Shown here in pieces: positions 10,273-19,782 of a stretch of 64,000 bases of DNA. The translations under genes and the position numbers were made by a program. Source of the DNA: Mucilaginibacter boryungensis (GTDB taxonomy: Bacteria; Bacteroidota; Bacteroidia; Sphingobacteriales; Sphingobacteriaceae); contig NZ_JADFFM010000001.1 in assembly GCF_015221995.1 (NCBI RefSeq), positions 186,001 through 250,000 of the forward strand, read 5' to 3'. Position 1 is the first letter of the stretch. Every line of letters starts with the position of its first letter. Under the pieces are notes generated by a model, which was given only the letters and a program-made list of their open reading frames with translations, made no database searches and was not told the origin of the DNA.

Positions 10273-12419
10273 TGGAATTAAAAGATTTTTTTAAGCTTTT
10301 AAAAAAATATAGAAATATACTGGTTATTATACCCCTGGTTATAGTAATCATCTCCTATTTCCTGGTGCGCAACCTGGCGGACGAATATGTGTCCAGCGCG
10401 AAAATAGCCACCGGGATCGTCGATCAAACCCGCCAATTACCCGGCCTGGCCAGCGCCCTGCAGGAAAGTAAGGTTTTTGCCCAGTTTAGCAACATCATGG
10501 AGGTAATGCAGCTTAAAAAGATGATCGATATGGTATCATACCAGCTCATCATTCATGATTTAAGTAGTAATGACCCATTCCACAAGTTGGATAAAAAATT
10601 TGCAGAGATGACCCCGGCCGATAAGGCCAAAGCGCTTAAAGTATTCAGATCTAAATTACAGCGGCTGGAACCGCTTTCGTTGTATGACCCTTACGAGGAA
10701 TGGTTGAACAAGTTGCTGATCTCTATGCATTATGATGAGCGCTCCATCCGTAAAGCGATAAGCGTAAGGCACGACGACTCCAGCGATTTTATCACCGTAG
10801 TAGGATCATCAGATAAACCCCAATTATCGGCATTTATGGTAAATACCCTATGCCAGGGCTTTATTTCATACCATACTAATATTGTACAGCAAAATGAAAC
10901 CCAGGCGGTTGAATACCTGTCAAACCTGCTTACTGAAAAGAAAAGATCGCTGGATTCGGCAACCAATACGCTGCAACAATATAAAATAGCCCATAATGTG
11001 CTTGATTTGCAGGAGCAGGCCAAATCTGCCAATGCACAGATAGCTGCTAACGAGGATAAAATTTTACAGGCTCAGAAAGATGTTGCCTCAAACCAGGGTG
11101 CTCTGGATAACATCGACAAAAAGTTTGACCCTGCCGACCGCAAATATGTAGACCAAAGCGCTACTAAATTAAACCTGGCAGTGACTACTACTATGGAGCA
11201 GATGCACCAAGCCGACGATCGCTATATCCGCAGTAATTTTGACCCTAAATTAAAAGTCAAAGTTGATTCATTACAGGCGCGCGTAACTGAACAGCTAAAC
11301 CAGGCGACCGACAAATACATCTCTAACCCATTGTTAGCCAAAGAGGATCTGTTAAAACAAAAACTGGCCTTAGAAGTAGCCCGCGACTTAGCCGCTCATA
11401 GCATACAAGCTATGAACCGCCAGCAGGAGAATTTGAATAACAGCCTGAAAAGATTAGTACCCCTTAGTGCAACCATTGGCACTTACGAGTTTGCCATTGA
11501 GGTTGCCACAAAAGAATACCAGGAAGTATTGAACCGGTACAACCAGGCTAATTTGCAGGAAAAAACAAATCCTAAATTACTGATGGTGGAATATGCTGTA
11601 CCCGATATTGCGCAGCCATCTAAAAAAATGCTGTTGGTGATTATAAGCGGGGTGGGCAGTTTTATAATTTGCATGGTAGCCATGTTTGTTTTGTTTTATC
11701 TGGATGATACGATAAAAACGCCATTGCAATTGGTTAATAAAACAAACCTGCCTGTGCTGGGATACCTTAACCTTATCAGCGGTTCATCTATCGATTTGCG
11801 TAAGCTTTGGGATATTGAACACAGGGATAAAATGCAGCAGTTTAAAGACCTGCTAAGGGCTATACGTTTTGAAATAGACCAGGAGATGGATGGCGAAAAA
11901 GTATTGGCTATTACCAGTATGAAAGCCGGCGAAGGCAAAACCCTGCTGGCTATTAGCCTGGCCTACTCGTACAGTATGATCAATAAAAAAGTTTTATTGA
12001 TTGATGGTAACTTTGATAACCCTACCATAAGTAAAACGGTTAACCCGCGTATTTTTTTGGAGGATGTATTTAAAAATGCAGACACAAATAACGAGCAGCT
12101 TAGCAATACCAGTGGTGTTTTAGGTAACCATGGTAATGATGTTACCCTGCTGGAAATTAGCGACGAGAAATTTATCCACGAAAAGTTTAACGAGCTGAAG
12201 CGCGTTTATGATGTGATTATTATTGAGGCCCCATCGTTGGATACCATGAATAAATCGAAAGAGTGGTTATTGTTTGCAAATAAGTTTATTGCTGTTTACG
12301 AGGCGGGGAAAGAGATTGCTAATGGTAAAAAACAGTTAGTTAAATATTTGCAAAACGCAGGCGATAAGTTTGGTGGCTGGGTGCTTAACAAATCCCTGGT
12401 AGCGCCTAAAAAAAGGTAA
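10272..12419 (+). CDS. Wzz-type chain-length protein fused to BY-kinase-like domain
   Basis: 715 residues. A membrane helix at 15-32, a long extracytoplasmic stretch with coiled coil (about 210-430) and a second helix at 452-476 form the Wzz/PCP part, which sets polymer length. The cytoplasmic C-terminus has a P-loop ATPase with Walker A KAGEGKT (551-557). The A' motif reads LLIDGNFDNP where BY-kinases have DxDxR, Walker B reads IIIEAPS with Glu for Asp, and no tyrosine cluster ends the protein (it closes NKSLVAPKKR). So it has the polysaccharide copolymerase architecture, but tyrosine kinase activity is doubtful. Confidence 0.85.
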   Translation: MELKDFFKLLKKYRNILVIIPLVIVIISYFLVRNLADEYVSSAKIATGIVDQTRQLPGLASALQESKVFAQFSNIMEVMQLKKMIDMVSYQLIIHDLSSNDPFHKLDKKFAEMTPADKAKALKVFRSKLQRLEPLSLYDPYEEWLNKLLISMHYDERSIRKAISVRHDDSSDFITVVGSSDKPQLSAFMVNTLCQGFISYHTNIVQQNETQAVEYLSNLLTEKKRSLDSATNTLQQYKIAHNVLDLQEQAKSANAQIAANEDKILQAQKDVASNQGALDNIDKKFDPADRKYVDQSATKLNLAVTTTMEQMHQADDRYIRSNFDPKLKVKVDSLQARVTEQLNQATDKYISNPLLAKEDLLKQKLALEVARDLAAHSIQAMNRQQENLNNSLKRLVPLSATIGTYEFAIEVATKEYQEVLNRYNQANLQEKTNPKLLMVEYAVPDIAQPSKKMLLVIISGVGSFIICMVAMFVLFYLDDTIKTPLQLVNKTNLPVLGYLNLISGSSIDLRKLWDIEHRDKMQQFKDLLRAIRFEIDQEMDGEKVLAITSMKAGEGKTLLAISLAYSYSMINKKVLLIDGNFDNPTISKTVNPRIFLEDVFKNADTNNEQLSNTSGVLGNHGNDVTLLEISDEKFIHEKFNELKRVYDVIIIEAPSLDTMNKSKEWLLFANKFIAVYEAGKEIANGKKQLVKYLQNAGDKFGGWVLNKSLVAPKKR

Positions 12420-12440
12420 GCATACCTAATTATTTGCAGC

Positions 12441-13649
12441 ATGGGTATTAATATTATATACATCATATGGATTATCGTTCAGGTTGTTTTGGGCTTCAAC
12501 CTGATTTTTCCCATAGTGCTTTACTTGTTTTACAGTTTAGGTAAAAAAGATACAATTGGTGATAACCCTGCATTGCCCGGTGTTGAGAATGATTATGCCA
12601 TTATTGTAACCGCTTACGAGCAAACTGATACCATTAAAGCGGTAGTTGAATCCATTCTTACCCTGAAATACAGTAATTATATAGTTTACATTGTTGCCGA
12701 TAAGTGCGATGTAAGCAATTTAATATTTGAAGATAAGCGCGTGGTAGTATTGCGCCCCGAACAAACACTCTCCAGCAATACACGTTCGCATTTTTACGCC
12801 ATTAACCGGTTTGTACGCGCGCATACCTATTTAACTATTATAGATAGCGATAACCTGGTACACCCGGATTACCTTATCCAGCTTGATAAATATTTTAACG
12901 CCGGATTTAAAGCTGTACAGGGTATCCGCGAAGCGAAAAACCTAGATACTACTTATGCCTGTTTAGATGGCGCCCGCGATATTTATTATCATTTTTATGA
13001 TGGTAAGGTGCTGTTTGGCATAGGTTCATCGGCAACCCTATCCGGTTCGGGTATGGCGTTTACTACGGCCCTGTATCGCGAAAGCCTGGAGCATTTAGAT
13101 GTTACCGGAGCAGGTTTTGACAAGGTGCTGCAATCGGCTATTATTGGTAAGAATGAGCGCATAGCCTTTACCGATAAAGCTATTGTGTACGATGAAAAAA
13201 CATCACAATCAGATCAATTAGTAAACCAGCGCGCCCGGTGGATCAATACCTGGTTTAAGTATTTTAAACTGGGCTTTAAATTAATAGGGGCGGGTATCAA
13301 AAACTTCAGCAAAAACCAGTTTGTATTTGGCTTGGTGTTACTAAGGCCGCCATTATTTATCTTCCTTATCTTATCCATGTTTTGCTTATTTATTAATTTT
13401 TGGATAAGCATAACTGCCGTTGTTGTTTGGGCGATAAGCTTTTTTCTGTTTGTTGCCGGGTTTCTTTTGGCATTACGCCGTTCGCATACCGATGTGCGCA
13501 TTTACAAATCACTGCGAAATATTCCTATCTTTATGTTTTACCAGTTGGTTTCGCTATACAACTCCCGCAGGGCCAACAAACGCTCTGTAGCAACCAGGCA
13601 TTTTCATGAAAAAAGTATTAACGATTTAATGAAAAAAGATGAGGATTGA
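12441..13649 (+). CDS. Membrane glycosyltransferase, family 2
   Basis: 402 residues. A membrane helix at about 7-31 precedes a GT-A catalytic domain: YAIIVTAYEQTDTIKAV, metal-binding DSD (135-137), and QRARW (263-267), a QxxRW motif found in processive GT2 enzymes such as cellulose and hyaluronan synthases. Two or three helices follow (about 295-355), then a basic tail. It most likely extends or builds the polysaccharide repeat at the cytoplasmic face. It lies 21 bp behind the Wzz-like gene, and its end overlaps a 43-codon ORF by 11 bp. Confidence 0.85.
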   Translation: MGINIIYIIWIIVQVVLGFNLIFPIVLYLFYSLGKKDTIGDNPALPGVENDYAIIVTAYEQTDTIKAVVESILTLKYSNYIVYIVADKCDVSNLIFEDKRVVVLRPEQTLSSNTRSHFYAINRFVRAHTYLTIIDSDNLVHPDYLIQLDKYFNAGFKAVQGIREAKNLDTTYACLDGARDIYYHFYDGKVLFGIGSSATLSGSGMAFTTALYRESLEHLDVTGAGFDKVLQSAIIGKNERIAFTDKAIVYDEKTSQSDQLVNQRARWINTWFKYFKLGFKLIGAGIKNFSKNQFVFGLVLLRPPLFIFLILSMFCLFINFWISITAVVVWAISFFLFVAGFLLALRRSHTDVRIYKSLRNIPIFMFYQLVSLYNSRRANKRSVATRHFHEKSINDLMKKDED

Positions 13650-13770
13650 CCCCAAAGGCTATAAAACTAAACAAGCCAAACCCGAAACCGACGTTAACCA
13701 TAAAAGGACAGCAGCCCTGATCTTTGTATTTATCGGTGTTTTTTATTGGTTTTATAAGGTGGTTTTTTAG
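13639..13770 (+). CDS. Small single-span membrane protein (43 aa) in exopolysaccharide operon
   Basis: An ORF of 43 codons starts at ATG 13639, inside the end of the preceding transferase gene (11-bp overlap), and ends at TAG 13768-13770, two bases before the next ATG. The product has a charged N-terminal half with many Lys (MRIDPKGYKTKQAKPE), then one hydrophobic helix (ALIFVFIGVFYWFYKVVF) to the end. The tight packing on both sides and the clear membrane segment argue for a real gene. Function unknown; it may be an accessory subunit of the neighbouring membrane enzymes. Confidence 0.6.
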   Translation: MRIDPKGYKTKQAKPETDVNHKRTAALIFVFIGVFYWFYKVVF

Positions 13771-13772
13771 GC

Positions 13773-15299
13773 ATGTTTGATCAGCTACCCATAAACAACG
13801 AAAAGGAGAAGCTTTCTTTTTTACAAAAACTTCATAAAATTACTATTGTAGAAAAACTGGTAAACCCCGTAGGCTTTATCCTGCTATTGCTGGCTTCGTT
13901 GTTTTTTACAATGGTGGTTGTAAAAATGGGTTTTGTAATGGGGGTATTATTTCTGATCGCCGTTGTGGCTATACCGCTGGTTTATGGGATAGTAGCACAT
14001 CCTAAATTTGGCATTATTGTGTTGCTCACGGGCGCTTATTTTATTATGTTTCTTATCAGGGTCGTCAGTACCACCTTCCCGTTGGGGACGCTTATGGACG
14101 CGCTGGAAGGGCTGCTTATACTTGGTTTCTTTATTAAGCAAAAGCAATATAAGGATTACAGTATTTTTAAGGGCCCCATTAGTTATATGATATTAATTTG
14201 GGTGGCTTATAATATGTTAGAAGTGGCCAATCCGTCGGCCGAATCGCGGCTGGCCTGGGTTTATACCGTGCGCACGGTAGCCTTTGTAATGTTGATGTAT
14301 TTTGTATTTATGTACAATATCAACTCTATAAAATACCTGCGGGTGCTTATTATCATGTGGTTGGTATATACAGTAATAGGGGCAACATATGGCATTTGGC
14401 AGGAGGTGTTTGGTTACTCAAAAATAGAACAGGCCAGCATGGATGCCGACCCCGACCGGGCCGCCCTGTATTTTATTGACGGGCATTGGCGTAAGTTCTC
14501 AATTTTTAACGACCCGGTGGTGTTTGCCTATAACATGGTATTATCTTTCCTGCTTTGTGTGGGTTTAGTTTGGGGGCCAACCCGTCCATGGAAAAAGTTT
14601 TTACTGGTAGGCTTAGCCTTAATATGCTTTGTTTCTATGTTATTTTCGGGTACGCGGGGCGCGTTTGCTTTGATCCCCGTGGGGATGATTTTGTTTTGTA
14701 TCCTAAACTTTAATAAAAAAATAATGGTACTGGGCATTATTGGCGCTGTAGGGTTCATCGTCCTTATTTTTATGCCAACCTCTAATCCCAATATCCATCG
14801 TTTTCAAACGGCATTTAAGCCCAGTAACGATGCATCCTATTTATTGCGCCAGCAAAACCAGGCACGCATAAAACCGTTTATACATACACACCCTATGGGC
14901 GGCGGGCTGGGCTCGGTAGGCGTTTGGGGGCAAAAGTTTTCACCTAACTCTATGCTGGCGCATTTCCCGCCTGATAGCGGTTATGTACGTGTAGCGGTAG
15001 AAATGGGCTGGATAGGTATTATCCTGTTTTGTATATTGATGTATACCATTTTGCGAACGGGAATAATTAATTTTTATAAGATAAAAAATGGCGAGCTTAA
15101 GGCCTATTGCCTGGCTATGACCATTATGATATTTGCTATTAACGTGGGGAACTATCCGCAGGAGGCATTGGTGCAATTTCCTACCAATATTTATTTTTAT
15201 TTGATGGTAGCCATACTTAACAAATGTTTGGATTTAGATAACCAGCTTCAACTTGAAGCAGGGCAAACCACGCCATTAAAACAAGCACTTGTAGCATGA
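13773..15299 (+). CDS. O-antigen ligase/polymerase family protein (Wzy-like)
   Basis: 508 residues with about eleven hydrophobic helices. It has the Wzy_C/WaaL hallmarks: MLFSGTRGAFALIPVG in a late helix, and a large extracytoplasmic loop with HPMGGGLGSVGVWG followed by SGYVRVAVEMGWIGI. In this setting it most likely polymerises the lipid-linked repeat units at the periplasmic face; ligation to a carrier is the other option within the family. Its stop overlaps the next start as ATGA (15296-15299). Confidence 0.88.
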   Translation: MFDQLPINNEKEKLSFLQKLHKITIVEKLVNPVGFILLLLASLFFTMVVVKMGFVMGVLFLIAVVAIPLVYGIVAHPKFGIIVLLTGAYFIMFLIRVVSTTFPLGTLMDALEGLLILGFFIKQKQYKDYSIFKGPISYMILIWVAYNMLEVANPSAESRLAWVYTVRTVAFVMLMYFVFMYNINSIKYLRVLIIMWLVYTVIGATYGIWQEVFGYSKIEQASMDADPDRAALYFIDGHWRKFSIFNDPVVFAYNMVLSFLLCVGLVWGPTRPWKKFLLVGLALICFVSMLFSGTRGAFALIPVGMILFCILNFNKKIMVLGIIGAVGFIVLIFMPTSNPNIHRFQTAFKPSNDASYLLRQQNQARIKPFIHTHPMGGGLGSVGVWGQKFSPNSMLAHFPPDSGYVRVAVEMGWIGIILFCILMYTILRTGIINFYKIKNGELKAYCLAMTIMIFAINVGNYPQEALVQFPTNIYFYLMVAILNKCLDLDNQLQLEAGQTTPLKQALVA

Positions 15300-16516
15300 T
15301 ATTAGAGGGTAAATACATTTTCATATTTGCACTCATGCGGTTTGATGGTGAGTACGAATCTACCAACTACACTATTGCCCGGCACCTGGCCAAAAAAAAC
15401 AAAGTATTTTATATTGATAACCCTTACACCCTAAAGGATTATATCAAACTAAAAAATACCAGGGAGTTTAATACCCGCAAACCATATTTTAAGCTTTCGT
15501 CGAACGGGATAATTGATACCGACCTGCCCAACCTTAAAGTGGTAGCCATGCCTATAGTAGCCTCGCTTAACTTTTTGCCCGAGGGCTTTTTGTACCGGAT
15601 GGCCTTAAAACTAAACCAGCAACTGCTTGTTAAACGGATAAAAAAAGTTATCAGGCAATATAATATCCCCGGCTATATTTTCATCAACTCGTATAATTTC
15701 CACTACCCCAACGTTAGCGATTACCTAAAGCCCGCGTTAAAGGTATATCACTGTGTCGATCCGCTTATTTCGCCTTTTGATTTAAAGCATGGCCTGATCT
15801 CTGAAAACCATATTGTTAAAACCAGCGATGTAATTATATGCTCGAGCAAACAATTGTACCTGGAAAAGAAACAGCTGAACCCCGAAACTTATTTTGTGCC
15901 TAACGCGGCCGATATTGAGCATAGTCAGAAGGCGCTGGACCCGGACCTGAAAGTAGCCGATATAATAGCCGGTATTGTGAAACCCGTAATTGGCTATTTT
16001 GGAAATATTGAGCGCCGGATGGATTTTGATATGCTGAAGGTTGTAACAGAACAAAACCCGGATAAGAACTTTGTTTTTGTTGGGCCACAAGGGAAAATAT
16101 ATATTCCCGACTGGTTTTTTAATACATCAAATATTATCCTGACCGGGCGTATGCCTTATGAAGCAATGCCATCTATATTAAAAGGCTTTGATGTAGCGCT
16201 TTTACCTTTTAAAAAGGACGAAGTGAGCCGCACCATTTTCCCGTTGAAATTATTTGAATATCTTGGGGCTGGTAAACCTGTAGTTGCCACCGATTTTAAT
16301 GATGATTTGCGTGATTTCACTGAAGATACAGTAACTTATTGCCGTACTGCTGAAGAGTTTTCGGCAGCGATTAACGCCGCGTTGCAGCAGGGCGAGGCCA
16401 TGATACCAAAAAGGCTGGCGGTTGCAGCCAATAATACCTGGGCCAGGCGCGGGGATGAATTTTCGGAGATATTATATAACCAACTGGAACGTAAAAACGT
16501 AAAACAAATTAACTAA
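15296..16516 (+). CDS. Glycosyltransferase, GT4-like (GT-B fold)
   Basis: 406 residues, cytoplasmic. The C-terminal Rossmann domain has VIGYFGNIERRMDFDML, VFVGPQG, and the nucleotide-sugar loop FPLKLFEYLGAGKPVVATDF in which the E-x7-E pattern starts at FEYLGAGKPVVA. The N-terminus reads YIFIFALMRFDGEYEST. It resembles teichuronic-acid-type TuaH transferases. Translation is coupled to the Wzy-like gene through a 4-bp overlap. It adds a sugar to the lipid-linked repeat unit; the sugar cannot be told. Confidence 0.82.
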   Translation: MILEGKYIFIFALMRFDGEYESTNYTIARHLAKKNKVFYIDNPYTLKDYIKLKNTREFNTRKPYFKLSSNGIIDTDLPNLKVVAMPIVASLNFLPEGFLYRMALKLNQQLLVKRIKKVIRQYNIPGYIFINSYNFHYPNVSDYLKPALKVYHCVDPLISPFDLKHGLISENHIVKTSDVIICSSKQLYLEKKQLNPETYFVPNAADIEHSQKALDPDLKVADIIAGIVKPVIGYFGNIERRMDFDMLKVVTEQNPDKNFVFVGPQGKIYIPDWFFNTSNIILTGRMPYEAMPSILKGFDVALLPFKKDEVSRTIFPLKLFEYLGAGKPVVATDFNDDLRDFTEDTVTYCRTAEEFSAAINAALQQGEAMIPKRLAVAANNTWARRGDEFSEILYNQLERKNVKQIN

Positions 16517-16530
16517 TTACGCGCTAAAAA

Positions 16531-17418
16531 ATGTCAGCATCAAACACCACCATACCCATAGTTGTAGTTACCGACGAGCATTATGTTATTTTGCTGGGTG
16601 TACTGCTAAAATCTATCGAGGCTAATCACAAAACCGGCGAAAAGATACATGTGTATGTAGTAGAGGATGGTGTTAAAAAAAGCAGTCAAAAGAAAATACA
16701 TGCCACCGTTAATCCGGATATGTTTACCATATCATGGGTAAAAATGGAAGATGCCGTTGCGGGTGTTAAGTTACCAATTGACCATACTTCCTTCCCGCTT
16801 ACTACTTATATGCGTTTATTTATCCCCAACATTGTCCCACCAGGCACTAAAAAAGCTTTGTTTTTAGATGTGGATATGATTGTGCTGGAAGACATAAGCA
16901 AACTATGGAACGAAGACTTGGGCAATTACGTAATAGGCGCCGTGCAGGACCCGCGCCTGCTTACCGTTGATAACGAGTGGGGGGGTATATTTAACTACAA
17001 AGAATTGGGCTTGGAACCTAAAACCAAATATTTTAACGCGGGCCTGTTAGTAGTAAATATCCCGCTGTGGACCGAACAAAGCTTAACCCAGCGCATTATT
17101 GATTGCGTTAACAATAATATTAAGTTTGCCAATTATCCCGACCAGTATGGGTTAAACGTGGTGCTGGCCAACCAATGGCACGAATTAGATACCCGCTGGA
17201 ACTATTTTGCATCCGGCGATTTGAAGGATCCTTATCTTATTCATTTCGTATCGCGTAAGCCAATTTATACTACTTATACCAACAATCCGTACTATAAAGA
17301 GTTATTTGATAACTACCAAAAACTTACGCCATGGAAAAACGTAAAACCAATTGGCGAGTTAAACCGGTATATTAAGAAGCTTGATAACGTTTGGGTAAAA
17401 ATTAAAAAGTTATTTTAG
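16531..17418 (+). CDS. Glycosyltransferase family 8
   Basis: 295 residues, cytoplasmic. The opening TIPIVVVTDEHYVILLGVL and metal-binding ALFLDVDMIVLED (DVD at 113-115), together with YFNAGLLVVNIPLW and the late IHFVSRKPIYTTY, define GT8 (LgtC/glycogenin class), retaining enzymes that usually transfer galactose or glucose. It lies 14 bp behind the GT4 gene in the same operon. Confidence 0.88.
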   Translation: MSASNTTIPIVVVTDEHYVILLGVLLKSIEANHKTGEKIHVYVVEDGVKKSSQKKIHATVNPDMFTISWVKMEDAVAGVKLPIDHTSFPLTTYMRLFIPNIVPPGTKKALFLDVDMIVLEDISKLWNEDLGNYVIGAVQDPRLLTVDNEWGGIFNYKELGLEPKTKYFNAGLLVVNIPLWTEQSLTQRIIDCVNNNIKFANYPDQYGLNVVLANQWHELDTRWNYFASGDLKDPYLIHFVSRKPIYTTYTNNPYYKELFDNYQKLTPWKNVKPIGELNRYIKKLDNVWVKIKKLF

Positions 17419-17468
17419 TTGCACCTTATTATCAACCGCTGCTGATTTATATTTAAACTACAATAGCA

Positions 17469-18326
17469 ATGAATGCCTTTAGTAACCCCAAATGGCTTGA
17501 TAAATATACTTTTAACTATAAAAGTATTGATGAGATACCCGATACGGTGTATAACGCTATTAATAGCAAGCTGGATAATTTGCTAAGCGAGACACCCGAA
17601 GTAAGTATTACCATTGCTGCCTGGAACGAAGAGGTGAATATGCTGCCTACCATTAGCTCACTTGCCGATAGCAGCACTAAAATTCCATTTGAAATTATTG
17701 TAGTAAACAACAACTCTACCGACAGGACACAGGAGGTATTGGATAAGTTGCATATTAAAAGTTTTCAGCAACCTATACAAGGTTGCGGCCCTGCGCGCCA
17801 GGTGGGCCTGGAACAAGCTAAAGGCAAATATATTTTAACGGCTGATGCCGATTGTATTTACCCCCCGGGTTGGATTGATGGTATGATAAATGCGCTTAAA
17901 GAATCCGGCGTGGTTTGTGTTTATGGCAGATACTCGTTCATAGCAAACGATCATGCACCTCGCTGGAAGCTGTACCTTTATGAAAAAATGAAGGACGTGA
18001 TTGCCGAGGTGCGCCAGCAAAAACGCCCATATTTAAATACCCTGGGTATGACCATGGGGTATATACGTGAATATGCCTTAAAGGTAGGCTATGTAATGCA
18101 GCACATACGCGGCGAAGATGGGCGCTTAACTTTTGACCTGATGCAGTTTGGCAAAGTAAAACAGGTGAAGGATGATAAATACCGCACCTGGACAGGTACC
18201 CGCACCATCGATCAGGATAAAAGCTTGTTTAGGGCTATTTCCACCCGCGTAATTGGCGAACTGAAAAATTTAACCAGCTATTTAAAGCCCCATCCGCCGC
18301 ACGATACCAAAACGTCAAAAAATTAA
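17469..18326 (+). CDS. Glycosyltransferase family 2
   Basis: 285 residues, no membrane helix. GT-A features are VSITIAAWNEEVNMLPT near residue 45, IIVVNNNSTDRTQEVL, ILTADADCIYPPGW with the metal-binding DAD, and a late HIRGEDGRL where the catalytic 'ED' sits. It is one of the sugar-adding enzymes of the exopolysaccharide locus; 50 bp from the GT8 gene. Confidence 0.85.
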   Translation: MNAFSNPKWLDKYTFNYKSIDEIPDTVYNAINSKLDNLLSETPEVSITIAAWNEEVNMLPTISSLADSSTKIPFEIIVVNNNSTDRTQEVLDKLHIKSFQQPIQGCGPARQVGLEQAKGKYILTADADCIYPPGWIDGMINALKESGVVCVYGRYSFIANDHAPRWKLYLYEKMKDVIAEVRQQKRPYLNTLGMTMGYIREYALKVGYVMQHIRGEDGRLTFDLMQFGKVKQVKDDKYRTWTGTRTIDQDKSLFRAISTRVIGELKNLTSYLKPHPPHDTKTSKN

Positions 18327-18411
18327 CGGGCAGCAAGCATCATTATTAAGATATAGCCCTTACATTTAGGTTATAGTTATACATTTTATGCATATATAAA
18401 ACACGCTTCAA

Positions 18412-19755
18412 TTGGAAATAAAGCCACTTTTTAAAAACAAGCAATTCCTGTCTCTTGCGGGCAATGTTATTATGTCAATGTTAAACATTATAACTACCAG
18501 CATTTTATACCGCCATATGGCTAAGGAAGAGATTGGCGTTTGGTTTTTTTTTCAAACCACCTTTATTTTAATCGATACTTTCCGCACCGGGTTTTTACAA
18601 ACGGCTTTTGTTAAGTTTTATGCGGGTGCCCAACCCGAACGGGCCGAAAACATTTTAGGTAGTACGTGGTACCTGGGGTTATTAATTACAGGCATTGTTT
18701 TTCTGATAAATATACCCGCTTTCTTTTTGCTTAACTACATAGATAACCTGGGTATAATTGAAGTAATTAAATGGACCACCATTACCTTTGTTTCTACCTT
18801 ACCTATTGTAATGGCTACCTGGTTATTACAAGCACAGGCACGCTATGCCGAGATACTATACATCAGGGCGGTTAACCAGGCATCGTTCATTATATTTGTT
18901 ATCACGCTTATTCTTTCTAAGCACATTACTTTAAATATGGTGTTTATTACCAATGTGCTAAGTTGCTTACTAACCTGTATTGTTATATTTTCATGCCGTT
19001 GGTCGGGTTTTAAGAGTGTAACAAAACAAACCCGCGGATCTGTAAAAGAACTATTTCATTTCGGTAAATTTAGTGTGGGCACCAGTATCAGCGCCAATCT
19101 GCTGCGCAGTTCTGATACGTTTATAATAAATTTTACCTTAGGGCCCGGCGCTATAGCCATTTACAATATTTCGCAGACGCTGACAAACTTGATTGACATT
19201 CCTTTGCGCAGTTTTGTAACCACAGGCATGACGTCTTTGGCGGCCGCGCAAAACAATAATAAAAAAGAAGAGGTAGAGTATATTTTTAAAAAATACGCCG
19301 GTGCACTAACCATTATATTTATCCCGGTTATAATAGGCGGTTTTATATTTGCCGATGTAGCCGTAAGCCTTATCGGCGGAGGTAAATATGTAGGCACGCC
19401 TGCGGCCAATATTTTCAGGATCTTTATGATCTTCGCGTTTTTTATCCCGTTGGACAGGTTCATCGGTGTAACGCTGGATGTTATTCATAAGCCAAAGTAT
19501 AATTTTTATAAAGTGTTAATTATGCTGGCCATTAACGTAGTGGGCGATTTTGCAGGGATTTACTTTATGCATAGTATTTACGGTGTAGGTATTGCCAGTA
19601 TTCCTACTTTTGTGTTTGGTACCGTAATAGGTTATTTCTCGCTAAAACGGTTCCTTAATTTCGATCTTACCTCCATATTTAAATTGGGCTATACCGAAAC
19701 ACGGATATTGATACAGACCGTCCGTAACAAGCTTGGCCGGACCAGAGAAATATAG
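18412..19755 (+). CDS. Wzx-like polysaccharide flippase (MATE/MVF superfamily)
   Basis: 447 residues with about twelve membrane helices spaced as in polysaccharide flippases (PST family); LFHFGKFSVGTSISANLL and SDTFIINFTLGPGAIAIYN are the typical mid-protein block. It should move lipid-linked repeat units across the inner membrane for the Wzy-like protein. The start is a TTG at 18412: an upstream ATG (18388) runs into a stop within four codons, and the first downstream ATG (18472) would cut into helix 1, so TTG gives the proper N-terminus. Confidence 0.87.
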   Translation: MEIKPLFKNKQFLSLAGNVIMSMLNIITTSILYRHMAKEEIGVWFFFQTTFILIDTFRTGFLQTAFVKFYAGAQPERAENILGSTWYLGLLITGIVFLINIPAFFLLNYIDNLGIIEVIKWTTITFVSTLPIVMATWLLQAQARYAEILYIRAVNQASFIIFVITLILSKHITLNMVFITNVLSCLLTCIVIFSCRWSGFKSVTKQTRGSVKELFHFGKFSVGTSISANLLRSSDTFIINFTLGPGAIAIYNISQTLTNLIDIPLRSFVTTGMTSLAAAQNNNKKEEVEYIFKKYAGALTIIFIPVIIGGFIFADVAVSLIGGGKYVGTPAANIFRIFMIFAFFIPLDRFIGVTLDVIHKPKYNFYKVLIMLAINVVGDFAGIYFMHSIYGVGIASIPTFVFGTVIGYFSLKRFLNFDLTSIFKLGYTETRILIQTVRNKLGRTREI

Positions 19756-19782
19756 TAATTAACCCGCTAACCAACAGCAGAC

